64,000 bases of DNA from Thermoproteota archaeon (GTDB lineage Archaea > Korarchaeota > Korarchaeia > Korarchaeales > Korarchaeaceae), in assembly GCA_027491395.1 (NCBI GenBank), contig JAOZFI010000036.1:1-64000 (forward strand). Direction: 5' to 3'. The first letter of the stretch is position 1. The number at the start of each line of letters is the position of its first letter. Positions 37,144-46,585 of this stretch are shown here, piece after piece. Under the pieces are notes generated by a model. That model saw only the letters and a program-made list of their open reading frames with translations, ran no database searches and was not told the origin of the DNA. Made by a program: the position numbers and the translations under genes.

Positions 37144-38161
37144 CCAAGATGGAAGCGATTACATTCCTAGGATCCTCAAGGGCAAGCAACATATCTCTCG
37201 TGTCCACGATGAAGGAATCAGGATCCTTGAGTATGTTCGTCACGAGACGCTCGGCTTCCTCCAACTTCCTAGATCTCCAGATAGGAAAACCCCTCTCCCT
37301 CAGATACTCGTTGACATACAATCTCACATCAAGAGGAAATACAGATATGGAGGGAGTCCCCAAGAGAGCTGCCTCCCGTGCCATGGTTCCCCCACCAGTT
37401 ATCACTAGGGAAATCTTGCTAAAGAGATCCAGAGTGTCAACAGCGCCCCTTAAAACTAAGAGCCTTCCCTCCCTGAAGGCTCTCATTTTACTGAGTTCCT
37501 CGACTTGACTCTCGTACCTCGGTTTGACTATAACCTCCGCTCCCATCTCTAATACAACCTTTACGAGTTCCAGCGCTATAGACTTACCCCTCCCTAGCAA
37601 ATAGGAGGCGCCACTCTCCTCAGGCCTTATAAATACCTTGAACTCCCTGCTCTCAGGCAGGGTCGATAGAGCGTAATCTCTTACCCAAGCGACCTCATCC
37701 ACGCCAGCATAAGAGATCAAGGAGTCCTTAGAAGCCCCTAATCTAAGCATCTCATTCTCCGGGATGGCTTTTGGATAAACGACTCTCCAAGATAAGGGAA
37801 AGGTCAGCCTAGCGACGTGATACGAATGGGGTGTGTCATTCATGGTGACGGCCTTGATAGAGAGGCCGAAAGCCACTCTAACAGCCTCAGGTGAGGAGAA
37901 AGATATCAAAACGTCTGGGTCAAAGTCCATGACGGTATCTAGCAGTAGTCTAACTCTCTCAGCGTAGGATAGGAGCTTATCCTTGAGCCCCCCGATGGCA
38001 TACCTCCCCACGACCTTATGCCTGCTCCCCAGCTTCTTCAGAAGGGATGCTGGCTCCCCCAACCCCTTTACGGTTATTAGGTAGTCTGAATTCAGGAAAG
38101 ATGCTATGGCCGTCATCAATCTGGCCTGTTTGGGAGTTATGACATCGAGCCAAACCTTCAT
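37127..38161 (-). CDS. DUF354-family (glycosyltransferase-like) protein
   Basis: MKVWLDVITPKQARLMTAIA, RHKVVGRYAIGGLKDKLLSYAERVRLLLDTVMDFDPDVLISFSSPEAVRVAFGL, VITGGGTMAREAALLGTPSISVF. Confidence 0.83.
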   Translation of the reverse strand: MKVWLDVITPKQARLMTAIASFLNSDYLITVKGLGEPASLLKKLGSRHKVVGRYAIGGLKDKLLSYAERVRLLLDTVMDFDPDVLISFSSPEAVRVAFGLSIKAVTMNDTPHSYHVARLTFPLSWRVVYPKAIPENEMLRLGASKDSLISYAGVDEVAWVRDYALSTLPESREFKVFIRPEESGASYLLGRGKSIALELVKVVLEMGAEVIVKPRYESQVEELSKMRAFREGRLLVLRGAVDTLDLFSKISLVITGGGTMAREAALLGTPSISVFPLDVRLYVNEYLRERGFPIWRSRKLEEAERLVTNILKDPDSFIVDTRDMLLALEDPRNVIASILGEIND

Positions 38162-38544
38162 CCAGAACCTTCCTTCCCTGATTCCCTTTTTAGGGACTCC
38201 AGTGTTATTTCAAGGAACGAGAGACCCTCATCAAGAAGCTTCCGTCCTGATTCGGTTATCTCGTAGTAATTTCTCATCTTACCCGTATCTTCGCCCTTCC
38301 TCTTTGACATCTTCACATATCCCTTGGATTTGAGGGACCTCATCACTATGTACGCAGTTACTCTAGCCGGTCTCCACCCGAACCTCTCCTCTATTAGATC
38401 CGATATCTCGTAAGGATATGCCGGTCTCTCTCTGAGAATGGATAGCACGTATAACCAGAGATTCTCCTTCGTTAGCTTGTCTTTCAATCTCTGAAGGGGT
38501 GCGGGGAGCCTACCCGACGTACTCCGCGGACTCATCCATCTCAC
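38158..38544 (-). CDS. PadR-like winged-helix transcriptional regulator
   Basis: ENLWLYVLSILRERPAYPYEISDLIEERFGWRPARVTAYIVMRSLKSKGYVKMSKRK...RNYYEITESGRKLLDEG. Confidence 0.85.
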   Translation of the reverse strand: MRWMSPRSTSGRLPAPLQRLKDKLTKENLWLYVLSILRERPAYPYEISDLIEERFGWRPARVTAYIVMRSLKSKGYVKMSKRKGEDTGKMRNYYEITESGRKLLDEGLSFLEITLESLKRESGKEGSG

Positions 38545-39277
38545 CGTGTCCTCCTAGTTCTTCCCTGATCCTGCGTTCTATTTCCTTTATCAACTCACTC
38601 TTTATCCTTTCTATCTCCTCTATCTGCTTGTCTATCATCTCAAAGTCCAAGCCCAACGAGAAGGTCTTGTCCAAGACCTCAAGCACCCCTTTCGCTGCCT
38701 TGGGATCCGGTGAATAATCAGGAGCCACTCCACTCAGTACCACGCTGTTTAATCCCCTTATTTTGGCCATACTCAACATCGAACCAGCTAGACCGATAAC
38801 GGATTTGATCAAGCTTTCCTTAAGGGCACCAGCACCCAAAAACCTACCCAGTAGTTCCTCATCGTCGCCGAAAGCTAGGACCTTACCAGCATAGTTCTCG
38901 TCTACGAAACCCGTCACCACCACCGTCTTAGTGACCCCCATCCTATCGAGGATCTCCAAGACCTTGCTCGCAACTTCCATTCCCCCCCATGGAACCGGCT
39001 GGACATCGCTGGTCACTAAGGCTATTGATGGATCTTTAGCTTGAAACACAGATATTGACGGGAGTGTGAATCTCCCCCCCTCGAGCACGGAAATGCCCAC
39101 CATGTTGTTGGGGAACATGAGGTACTCCGAGTAGATCTTGGCTATTGGAACCGGATCTAAATTCTTTATTAGGTAAGTTATCACTTGCTCACCGACATTG
39201 GCCATACCAGGGAATCCAAGCACGGCCACATCGGCCTTTAAAGGCTCAGAGATCTCTTTGACTTTCATCCATCCCAT
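38510..39277 (-). CDS. PAC2-family protein, paralogue 2
   Basis: DVAVLGFPGMANVGEQVITYLIKNL...IYSEYLMFPNNMVGI...TSDVQPVPWGGMEVASKVLEILDRMGVTKTVVVTGFV. Confidence 0.86.
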   Translation of the reverse strand: MGWMKVKEISEPLKADVAVLGFPGMANVGEQVITYLIKNLDPVPIAKIYSEYLMFPNNMVGISVLEGGRFTLPSISVFQAKDPSIALVTSDVQPVPWGGMEVASKVLEILDRMGVTKTVVVTGFVDENYAGKVLAFGDDEELLGRFLGAGALKESLIKSVIGLAGSMLSMAKIRGLNSVVLSGVAPDYSPDPKAAKGVLEVLDKTFSLGLDFEMIDKQIEEIERIKSELIKEIERRIREELGGHGEMDESAEYVG

Positions 39278-39340
39278 TTCCCTTACCCTTCCCCTAAGGG
39301 AGGGGGCGACGTATTAAATAAGGGGCAGTTCAAAAATCGT

Positions 39341-40639
39341 ATGAAAAAGGTAATGCTCATCATCTTGGATGGTTTGGGTGATAGGCCTCATCCTTCATTA
39401 AAGCACTTGACGCCCCTCCAAGCTGCAGAAATACCGAACATGGATCTCATGGCATCTAAGGGTCTGTTGGGTATGCAGTATCCTATAGCTCCGGGAATCC
39501 CCCCGGGGAGTGATACCGGGCACCTCTCCCTGTTCGGCTACAGCTTAGACGAGGAGTACCCAGGGAGAGGGATATTTGAAGCCTTGGGAGAGGGTATAAC
39601 GCCGAGAGGCGGCGTCGCTTTCAGGGCCAACTTCGCCACAGTCTCCGAGAGGAACGGTGAACTAATAGTGGAAGATAGGCGGGCCGGGAGGATATCTGGT
39701 GAGGATGCTGAGATCTTAGCCTCTGAGATATCCAGAATGAGCCTCTTAGGGGGTGAGGTAGAGGCCGAGTTCGTGCATACCTTGGAGCATAGGGGCTTCC
39801 TCATCCTGAGAGGGGAGGGCCTTAGTAGTCAAGTAACCGATGTTGATCCACATGAAGAGGGATACCCGGTTTTAGAACCCCTACCTATTGAAGAGGAAGC
39901 GATTAAAACAGCCAGAGCTCTAAAGGAATTCCTCATAAGATCTCACGAGATCCTTAAAGGGCATGAAGTCAACAGGAGGAGAGTTAGAGAGGGTAAATCG
40001 CCAGCAAACTTCATATTGCCAAGAGGAGCCTCGGAATCGGTTAATCTGGAGAGATTCAGTGACAGATGGGGGTTTAACCCTGCAGCAGTAGCCGCCGGTC
40101 CCATGTACAAGGGAATAGCTAGGGCCTTGGGTTTCGAGGTGCATCATCCAGAGGGGGCCACGGGACTACCTGATTCCAATTTCCATGGAAAGATCAATGA
40201 AGCGCTGGATCTCTTGGGGGAGTTCGACTTCGTATATGTGCACATGAAGGGCACAGACGTTGCATCTCATAGGAAAGACCCCAAGTTAAAGGTCGAGGTC
40301 TTGGAAAGGATAGACGAGGCCTTGGAGCAGATCATAGATCCCCCTGAAGATTTACTAGTGGTGATCACGGGAGACCACGCTACTCCCTGCCTGCTGGGCA
40401 AGCACAGCGGAGATCCCGTTCCAATCCTCTTCTTCGGGAAGGATCTGCCTAGAGATGACGCTTCCAACTTCCACGAACTGGACGCATCACTAGGAGGAGC
40501 GGGTTGGTTCCTTGGAGGAGACCTGATGAAGCTGATTCTGAACTACTCGGATAGGTCTCTGGAGTACGGCCTGAGACCATTACCTAAGAGGAGATGGTAC
40601 ATACCAAGGAGGGAGGAACTTGTTCCCTTCAGGATTTAG
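39341..40639 (+). CDS. apgM: 2,3-bisphosphoglycerate-independent phosphoglycerate mutase, archaeal type
   Basis: MLIILDGLGDRPHPSLKHLTPLQAAEIPNMDLMASKGLLGMQYPIAPGIPPGSDTGHLSLFGYSL; KGTDVASHRKDPKLKVEVLERID. Confidence 0.94.
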   Translation: MKKVMLIILDGLGDRPHPSLKHLTPLQAAEIPNMDLMASKGLLGMQYPIAPGIPPGSDTGHLSLFGYSLDEEYPGRGIFEALGEGITPRGGVAFRANFATVSERNGELIVEDRRAGRISGEDAEILASEISRMSLLGGEVEAEFVHTLEHRGFLILRGEGLSSQVTDVDPHEEGYPVLEPLPIEEEAIKTARALKEFLIRSHEILKGHEVNRRRVREGKSPANFILPRGASESVNLERFSDRWGFNPAAVAAGPMYKGIARALGFEVHHPEGATGLPDSNFHGKINEALDLLGEFDFVYVHMKGTDVASHRKDPKLKVEVLERIDEALEQIIDPPEDLLVVITGDHATPCLLGKHSGDPVPILFFGKDLPRDDASNFHELDASLGGAGWFLGGDLMKLILNYSDRSLEYGLRPLPKRRWYIPRREELVPFRI

Positions 40640-41619
40640 TCCCACAGATCTCTATCCTTTCTTACCTTTTCCAGATTGAGCGGCCGAACTAAGTCCCGGT
40701 GAAGGAAAGTAGATAACTCTTTCTTGAACTGGCAGGCCTTACACACCTCCGCCGTGGTTGGTTCACCGCACACGCGGCATCTCCTGAGCTGTACATCTGA
40801 TGATAACCCATGGGAGATCAGAGAGAAGGTCTGAAGTGCCTTAACCTTGGTACCGGGGATGCGGTCTTCCAAGTCATCAATCTCCCTCCTCACACCTATC
40901 CTCATCCCTTGGGTGAAGGGACACTTCCCTAGATGGGCGGGGATCTTTTTGGCCACAACTAGAGTAGCGACTTCCCTCTCATAGACCATCTTCAGCGGTC
41001 TGACTCTAGGTACAAGCCCCTCCTCCATCTTTCTCTCATGCCTGAGAGTCTTCACTAAGGCGTTGATATCTCCCCTCGACAGGTTCATCGCCGCCGTCTG
41101 GACCAGATCATCGAGGTTGTGTCCCGTCACAACGACAGTAGCCCCTATCTCCCTAGCAATCGCGTTCAAAGCTTGTCTCCTAAGGACTCCACAGTAGGTA
41201 CATGGACTTCTCTTCCAGTTGACAGGAAGTCTGAAATCCAGCTCTTCTATGGATAGACCATGAATCTCCTCCATTGTATACGTCCTATGTCTCACCCCGA
41301 GCTCGTTAGCCAGTCTCTCAGCGAGCTTCACGGAGGCCTTCCTGTAGAAGGTCCCTTCATCTACAGTAACAGAGAGTAGGCTAAGCTTCATGTCCGGGTG
41401 AGCGTCAGCGAACTCCTTTGTGAGGAGAAGAGCAAGGGAACTGTCCTTTCCCCCAGAGTGAGCTATCATCACCTTGTCCCCTGCTATTAGCTCCCCCTTC
41501 AAGACCTGCCAAGCTCTCCTCCTCACGGACTTCATAAGACAGTCGGCGCATACCGATACCCCCTTACTGTGATCCGTGTACACGGCCTCATTGAAGCCGC
41601 AAAGGTCGCATTTCCTCAA
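40636..41619 (-). CDS. ttuA: tRNA 2-thiolation protein TtuA/Ncs6 family
   Basis: N-terminal CDLCGF..CADCL, PP-loop IAHSGGKDSSLALLL, SPCTYCGVLRR, TGHNLDDLVQT, C-terminal CRVCGEPTTAEVCKAC. Confidence 0.91.
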   Translation of the reverse strand: MRKCDLCGFNEAVYTDHSKGVSVCADCLMKSVRRRAWQVLKGELIAGDKVMIAHSGGKDSSLALLLTKEFADAHPDMKLSLLSVTVDEGTFYRKASVKLAERLANELGVRHRTYTMEEIHGLSIEELDFRLPVNWKRSPCTYCGVLRRQALNAIAREIGATVVVTGHNLDDLVQTAAMNLSRGDINALVKTLRHERKMEEGLVPRVRPLKMVYEREVATLVVAKKIPAHLGKCPFTQGMRIGVRREIDDLEDRIPGTKVKALQTFSLISHGLSSDVQLRRCRVCGEPTTAEVCKACQFKKELSTFLHRDLVRPLNLEKVRKDRDLWD

Positions 41620-41846
41620 CGATCCTCCCCCGAGCTCTCCCTAGGGCTCTCATGGTAAGTTATCCTTAACCATGTGATCACATCTCCTTCCTCCAAGTAG
41701 GAATCATCAGCTTTCGGCTCTCCGTTCACCAAGAGGAGGGTGCTCCACTTGCTCACACCAAGCATCTCATAAAGGTCACCCACCATAGTATTCCACGGCA
41801 GTTCTACTTCTCTACCGACTAGGAACACTTTAATGGTCCCCTTCAT
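41616..41846 (-). CDS. MoaD/ThiS-like ubiquitin-fold protein without C-terminal GG
   Basis: TIKVFLVGREVELPWNTMVGDLYEMLGVSKWSTLLLVNGEPKADDSYLEEGDVITWLRI; 4-nt overlap with ttuA. Confidence 0.75.
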   Translation of the reverse strand: MKGTIKVFLVGREVELPWNTMVGDLYEMLGVSKWSTLLLVNGEPKADDSYLEEGDVITWLRITYHESPRESSGEDR

Positions 41847-41855
41847 ATATCCCCG

Positions 41856-42557
41856 GTGTCAACGATGTTCCTCTCTAAAAAGGCGAACCTGAAAGGTGTA
41901 TCTCTGGAGGGGGATGTGACGGTCATCGGTCCCTCATCCATAGGCCTAGGCACGGTTTTGGGGATGTATTCCGTTGTTGGGTACCCCACTTACCGCAAGA
42001 TCAGGTCCTTAGGAGAGAAGGACCTGACATCTTACGATGACCTGAGCGAGGGAGCCGTTATTGGAGAGAACTGCTTTCTGAGAAGTCACTCAGTCGTATA
42101 CGAGAGGGTGAAAATAGGGAACAGAGTTCAGACGGGACATGCCGTCCTCATAAGGGAAGACACGATCATAGGGGATGGGACCGTCGTGGGAACCCATGCA
42201 GTTGTAGACGGGAGAGTGATCATTGGGAAGAGAGTCAGCATACAGAGCGGCACCTACATACCGCCAGAGAGCAATATAGGGGATCGCGTATTCTTGGCTC
42301 CATTCGTCGTCATAACCAACGATAAGTATCCGGCGAGCAAGAGGCTGCTCGGAGTAACTGTAGAGGACGATGCCGTTATCGGTGCCAATGCGGTGTTGAT
42401 ATCAGGAGTCAGAATAGGTGAGGGTGCCGTTGTGGCTTCAGGAGCCGTCGTCACGAGGGATGTACCCCCAAGGAAGGTCGCTATCGGAGTTCCAGCCAGA
42501 GTAGTTATGGACAGAGAGGAATATGAGAGGAAGAAAAGGGAGTACGAGGAAGGTTAG
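41856..42557 (+). CDS. hexapeptide-repeat acyltransferase
   Basis: Left-handed beta-helix repeats (VSLEGDVTVIGPSSIGLGTVLG..., VGTHAVVDGRVIIGKRVSIQSGTYIPPESNIGDRVFLAPFVVITND) and GAVVTRDVPPRKVAIGVPARVV. Confidence 0.87.
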   Translation: MSTMFLSKKANLKGVSLEGDVTVIGPSSIGLGTVLGMYSVVGYPTYRKIRSLGEKDLTSYDDLSEGAVIGENCFLRSHSVVYERVKIGNRVQTGHAVLIREDTIIGDGTVVGTHAVVDGRVIIGKRVSIQSGTYIPPESNIGDRVFLAPFVVITNDKYPASKRLLGVTVEDDAVIGANAVLISGVRIGEGAVVASGAVVTRDVPPRKVAIGVPARVVMDREEYERKKREYEEG

Positions 42558-43567
42558 ATGTCCTCTATACCTCCTTCAGTTATGACGACCTCAACCGTTC
42601 CCTCCGGAAGGTAGGGACTCTTGACCAGCTTGACCACTCTGCGGTCCTTCTTCCCCCTCTTTATGTAGAGCCTAGCCGTTACGCCATGGCCCAATACATG
42701 ACCACCTGCGGGCCTGTTAGGATCTCCAAAGAAGGCGCTGGGATCGGCCACCACCTGATTTGTAACTATGACCGCCAGATTGTATCCCAGAGCCAGCTTG
42801 AGCAGCTTGTGAAGGTACTTGTTGAGCTTCTGCTGCCTCTCGGCGAGAGTCTCCCTGCCCACGTATTCTCCTCTGAAGTGGCTTATCAGGGAGTCCACGA
42901 TTATCAACCCTATGTTCCTCTCCTTTATGTAAGGCTCTGCCCTCTCCGTTACTATCATCTGGTGATCACTAGTGAACGCTCTCGCGTACAGTATGTTCTT
43001 CAGGGCCTTTTCCGGATCCAATCCAAACCTCTCAGCTATCTGTATTATCCTCTCTGGCCTGAATGTTCCCTCCGTATCGATGAAGAGAGCTGCTCTTCCT
43101 AGACCACCCTTATCCTCCGAAAGCTGGACTGTGACCGCCATCTGATGAGCGAACTGCGTTTTTCCGGATCCGTAGGGACCGTATATCTCCGTGATCGACT
43201 GGGTCTCAACACCCCCTCCTAGTAATTCATCCAATGCCTTGGAACCAGTTGTTATCCTCTGAACCATCTTCCTCTGCTGATAGTAATCATAAGCGGACAT
43301 GACATCGATATTCAACTTAGATCTCGCGGCCTGTATTATCTTCTGGGCCACACCTTCGCCTATCCCCGCGTAAACGGCCAGTTCAGCTGGGGTAGACATG
43401 GCTATGGACTCCAACGTGGTGTAGCCAGCTTCCATGAGCCTCTTAGCAGTGGCGGGGCCGACCCCCTCTAGATCGGTTAGATCGAACTCATCTCCCGCAC
43501 TCACCTCTTCGTAGTAAGTTTCATCAATCTCATCAGGCGCTTCCTCCTGAGGTTCCTCTTTGACCAC
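42554..43567 (-). CDS. radA: DNA repair and recombination protein RadA
   Basis: LEGVGPATAKRLMEAGYTTLESIA, EIYGPYGSGKTQFAHQMAV, VDSLISHFRGEYVGRETLAERQQKLNKYLHKLLKLA. Confidence 0.96.
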   Translation of the reverse strand: MVKEEPQEEAPDEIDETYYEEVSAGDEFDLTDLEGVGPATAKRLMEAGYTTLESIAMSTPAELAVYAGIGEGVAQKIIQAARSKLNIDVMSAYDYYQQRKMVQRITTGSKALDELLGGGVETQSITEIYGPYGSGKTQFAHQMAVTVQLSEDKGGLGRAALFIDTEGTFRPERIIQIAERFGLDPEKALKNILYARAFTSDHQMIVTERAEPYIKERNIGLIIVDSLISHFRGEYVGRETLAERQQKLNKYLHKLLKLALGYNLAVIVTNQVVADPSAFFGDPNRPAGGHVLGHGVTARLYIKRGKKDRRVVKLVKSPYLPEGTVEVVITEGGIEDI

Positions 43568-43678
43568 CTTCTTCCTCGGTATCCCTAATCACCTTCCCAT
43601 AGTTGGGGGATGTGAGGGGATATTTAACTATCACATATCTGAGAAACCCTCGCTTGCTGTTTCTGGGATCAGGTCGTT

Positions 43679-44086
43679 CTACAACGAAGGTTCCCTTTCC
43701 GAGATCTCTACTTTTTCACCACCTTCTTCATCCTCCAAGGGCTCCTCAGGATTGAAAGGGTCACTTCTGTGCTTCAGCATATATGAACCAACGATGATAG
43801 AGAGTATGAAGGTGAGCATACCTTCCGAAGGAAGCGCCGGGATGAGAAACAACCCCAGAATCGCTAACACGATATAGAAAATAGATAATAGAAGTATGGC
43901 TCGTTCATCTCCCCTGAACACGAATGCAGAGACCAAGATCAGCAACACTGAGGTGATAATTCCCAACGAGGAGGGCAGAGGATTGCTTTTAAGGACTTGT
44001 ATCGAAAGATAGGCGATCCCCAGCGACAAGATCAGCGTAAGAAGGGCGGATACCGCCATTCCTAGACGTAATCTCATCTCACACAC
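43679..44086 (-). CDS. hypothetical membrane protein
   Basis: Four predicted TM segments with acidic C-terminal tail; overlaps prs stop. Confidence 0.6.
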   Translation of the reverse strand: MCEMRLRLGMAVSALLTLILSLGIAYLSIQVLKSNPLPSSLGIITSVLLILVSAFVFRGDERAILLLSIFYIVLAILGLFLIPALPSEGMLTFILSIIVGSYMLKHRSDPFNPEEPLEDEEGGEKVEISEREPSL

Positions 44087-44975
44087 CCTGAACGGCTTCG
44101 GCGATTGATCCCACCACCGACGCCTTGGAGCCTGACCATTCTATTGTGTCCGTGGCTATGATGATATCCGCTCCGGCTCCTAGTATTCTATCCACTGCCT
44201 TGGGCGCGAGGACCGGATGTACAAAAGCCGATACAACAATCCTAGCGCCCATTCTCTTTACCTCTTTCACGGCATTCGCCATCGTCCCTCCAGTGGATAC
44301 CATATCATCAACAACTATCACATCCCTACCTGAGAGATCTATCTCCTTAACATGAGTCTTTATCTCACCAGTAGCGACATCCCTTTCCTTCTTGAATGCG
44401 TCGAACTCCTCAGTCCCGTAGTAGTGAGCCAACTCCCTAGCCCAGTGTATGCTCTCGGTATCCGGCCCCAATATGAAGGGATCTCTAAGGGGCAGCTCCT
44501 TAATCTTGTCAGCGAGCGCTTCAAAGCCGCTCACGTTCACAGCCTTTGCTCCCTCGAAAAGCTCGGAGAATCCTCCAATCCTGTGGAGATGCACCGTAAC
44601 GCTGATTACAGCATCAGCTCCAGCCGCCTCAAGTAGCCCCCCCAAGTACTTAGAGCTCAAGGGCTCTCCCGCCCTGAATATAGCATCCTGCCGAGCGTAA
44701 GGGAAATACGGCATGACGAGAATTATGGACTTAGCACCCATATGTTCCTTAAGATTCCTTAGCGTGAAGAGAACCTCCATCAAGTATCTGTTGGGAGATC
44801 CGCTGCCTGCCTCCATTCTAATGGAGAGAACGACGTCTTCATCCCGGGTATCCCCCAATACCCTTGGACATACCTCTCCATCTGGGAATACCCTCCTATC
44901 TAAAGCCACTAATTCCACATCGAGATTCTTAGCGAGCCTAATGTTGAAATCGTCGTTGGGGCCAACTAGTAGCAT
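44079..44975 (-). CDS. prs: ribose-phosphate pyrophosphokinase
   Basis: MLLVGPNDDFNIRLAKNLDVELVALDRRVFPDGEVCPRV, YARQDAIFRAGEPLSSKYLGGLLEAAGADAVISVTVHLHR, IVVDDMVSTGGTM. ORF extends to 45122; conserved start is 44975. Confidence 0.93.
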   Translation of the reverse strand: MLLVGPNDDFNIRLAKNLDVELVALDRRVFPDGEVCPRVLGDTRDEDVVLSIRMEAGSGSPNRYLMEVLFTLRNLKEHMGAKSIILVMPYFPYARQDAIFRAGEPLSSKYLGGLLEAAGADAVISVTVHLHRIGGFSELFEGAKAVNVSGFEALADKIKELPLRDPFILGPDTESIHWARELAHYYGTEEFDAFKKERDVATGEIKTHVKEIDLSGRDVIVVDDMVSTGGTMANAVKEVKRMGARIVVSAFVHPVLAPKAVDRILGAGADIIIATDTIEWSGSKASVVGSIAEAVQGV

Positions 44976-45026
44976 ATGCTGAGGGCACAATGCGAGATTA
45001 AAAAGTAGTCGAAATGGATCCAGAAG

Positions 45027-45611
45027 ATGCTCATAGCCTTTGAGGGTATAGACGGGTCTGGTAAAACGACCATAAGTACTAGAATCAATGAAGAGCTGGA
45101 GAGAAGGGGCATAAGGTCTCACTGGACGACGGAGCCGACCGACGGTCCAATAGGTAGGATCATACGTGAAGTACTAGAGGGGAGGATGGAGGTCGACCAC
45201 AGAACGCTGGCTCTACTCTTCGCCGCTGATAGAATGCAGCATGTGATTCAGTTGGAAGATCTTCTAGAGAAAGGCTACACGGTCATAAGCGACAGGTACC
45301 TCTTATCATCACTAGCATATCAGGGGTGCGATCTCCCGATGGAGTGGGTTCGGGAGATAAATAAGTGGGCTCTGCTGCCTGATTTAGTGATATACTTGGA
45401 CTTGGATCCTGCATTAGCCTTGGAGCGCGTTAAAGAGAAGCAACTATTTCACACTCTGCACAAATTGAGGTCGATCAGGGCCAATTACCTCAGTCTGATA
45501 AGGGAGGAGGAGTGGTCCAGTAGGACCGTAGTGGTGGATGCAAGTAGGGGAGAGGAAGAGGTCTTCCAAACAGTTCTTAATATCATCTTGAAGAAGCTCG
45601 AGGTGGTTTGA
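45027..45611 (+). CDS. tmk: thymidylate kinase
   Basis: MLIAFEGIDGSGKTTISTRINEELERRG, VISDRYLLSSLAYQG. Confidence 0.95.
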   Translation: MLIAFEGIDGSGKTTISTRINEELERRGIRSHWTTEPTDGPIGRIIREVLEGRMEVDHRTLALLFAADRMQHVIQLEDLLEKGYTVISDRYLLSSLAYQGCDLPMEWVREINKWALLPDLVIYLDLDPALALERVKEKQLFHTLHKLRSIRANYLSLIREEEWSSRTVVVDASRGEEEVFQTVLNIILKKLEVV

Positions 45612-46534
45612 TGAAATTCTTGGCCATTGGGAATGCGAACATCGACGTAACCACGTTTATAGAGAGAATACCCGATCAGGATGAGGCCATAGACGCCCTA
45701 GCAGCCACGATGAGCGCGGGAGGATCGGCTTCCAACTTCGCTCTGGCCGCCGCTAGGCTGGGAATTGAGGTTTTCGTCATTGCCTCTCTGGGCGATGACT
45801 CCCTAGGGAAGATCTATCTAAGGACCATGGAGGAGGGAGGAGTTGATACCTCTCACATCAAAATAACAGAGGGCAGGAGAACGGGACTTGTAGTCATAAT
45901 CAACGTTTTAGGAGAGAGCAGAAGGATGATAGAGAGCCCGGGAGCTAATGAAGAGCTTTCCCCAGTAGATATAGTTGAGAGAAGCGAGCTGATTCGATCA
46001 GTAGATGAAGTGCACATGGCCAGCGTCAGAGTACCCATAGCCAGAGCGGTCTTGGAGGTGAGGAAGGGAGTATCTTGGGATCCCGGGATTAGGATACTCT
46101 CTAAAAACAGGGATGATTGCTGGAAGCTACTAGGTGGGGTGGGAAAGATCTTTCTTAACGAGAAGGAGGCAACAGTCCTATCTGGGGAAAGAGATCCAGA
46201 GCTAGCTGCCCGAAAGATAGGAAGAGAAGGACCAGAAGAAGTTCTCATAAAGATGGGTCCTAAGGGATCGCTTGCTTGGGTTGAAGGAACCCTGTGCCAT
46301 GTGAAAGCCGTCCCCGTAAACGTAGTTGATACGACCGGAGCAGGGGATGTGTTCGCGGCTGCTTACCTAACCTCAAGGGCTAAAGGCTTCTCTCCAGTGA
46401 AATCCATAAGATTAGCCAACTCTGCGGCAGCCCTGACTATTTCAAGGCCCGGAACGGCCTATGGAATGCCCGTATGGGACGAGATAGCGGCCATGGAGTT
46501 CATCTCGTACGGGAAGGGTGATAATGAGTGCTAA
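45608..46534 (+). CDS. PfkB-family sugar/nucleoside kinase
   Basis: AIGNANIDVTTFIERIPDQDEAIDALAATMSAGGSASNFALAAARLG; VDTTGAGDVFAAAYL. Confidence 0.92.
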   Translation: MMKFLAIGNANIDVTTFIERIPDQDEAIDALAATMSAGGSASNFALAAARLGIEVFVIASLGDDSLGKIYLRTMEEGGVDTSHIKITEGRRTGLVVIINVLGESRRMIESPGANEELSPVDIVERSELIRSVDEVHMASVRVPIARAVLEVRKGVSWDPGIRILSKNRDDCWKLLGGVGKIFLNEKEATVLSGERDPELAARKIGREGPEEVLIKMGPKGSLAWVEGTLCHVKAVPVNVVDTTGAGDVFAAAYLTSRAKGFSPVKSIRLANSAAALTISRPGTAYGMPVWDEIAAMEFISYGKGDNEC

Positions 46535-46585
46535 CACAGTAGAATTTTGTAAATCCTTTTTAAATATCCTCGCGAGGAGAGTCCG

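Noticed and set aside
41616-41650. Possible frameshift giving ...LGGGS at the end of the ThiS-like protein
   Set aside because: GGGGGAGG here is a good Shine-Dalgarno for the ttuA TTG start, so the glycine-like reading in the other frame is probably a by-product.
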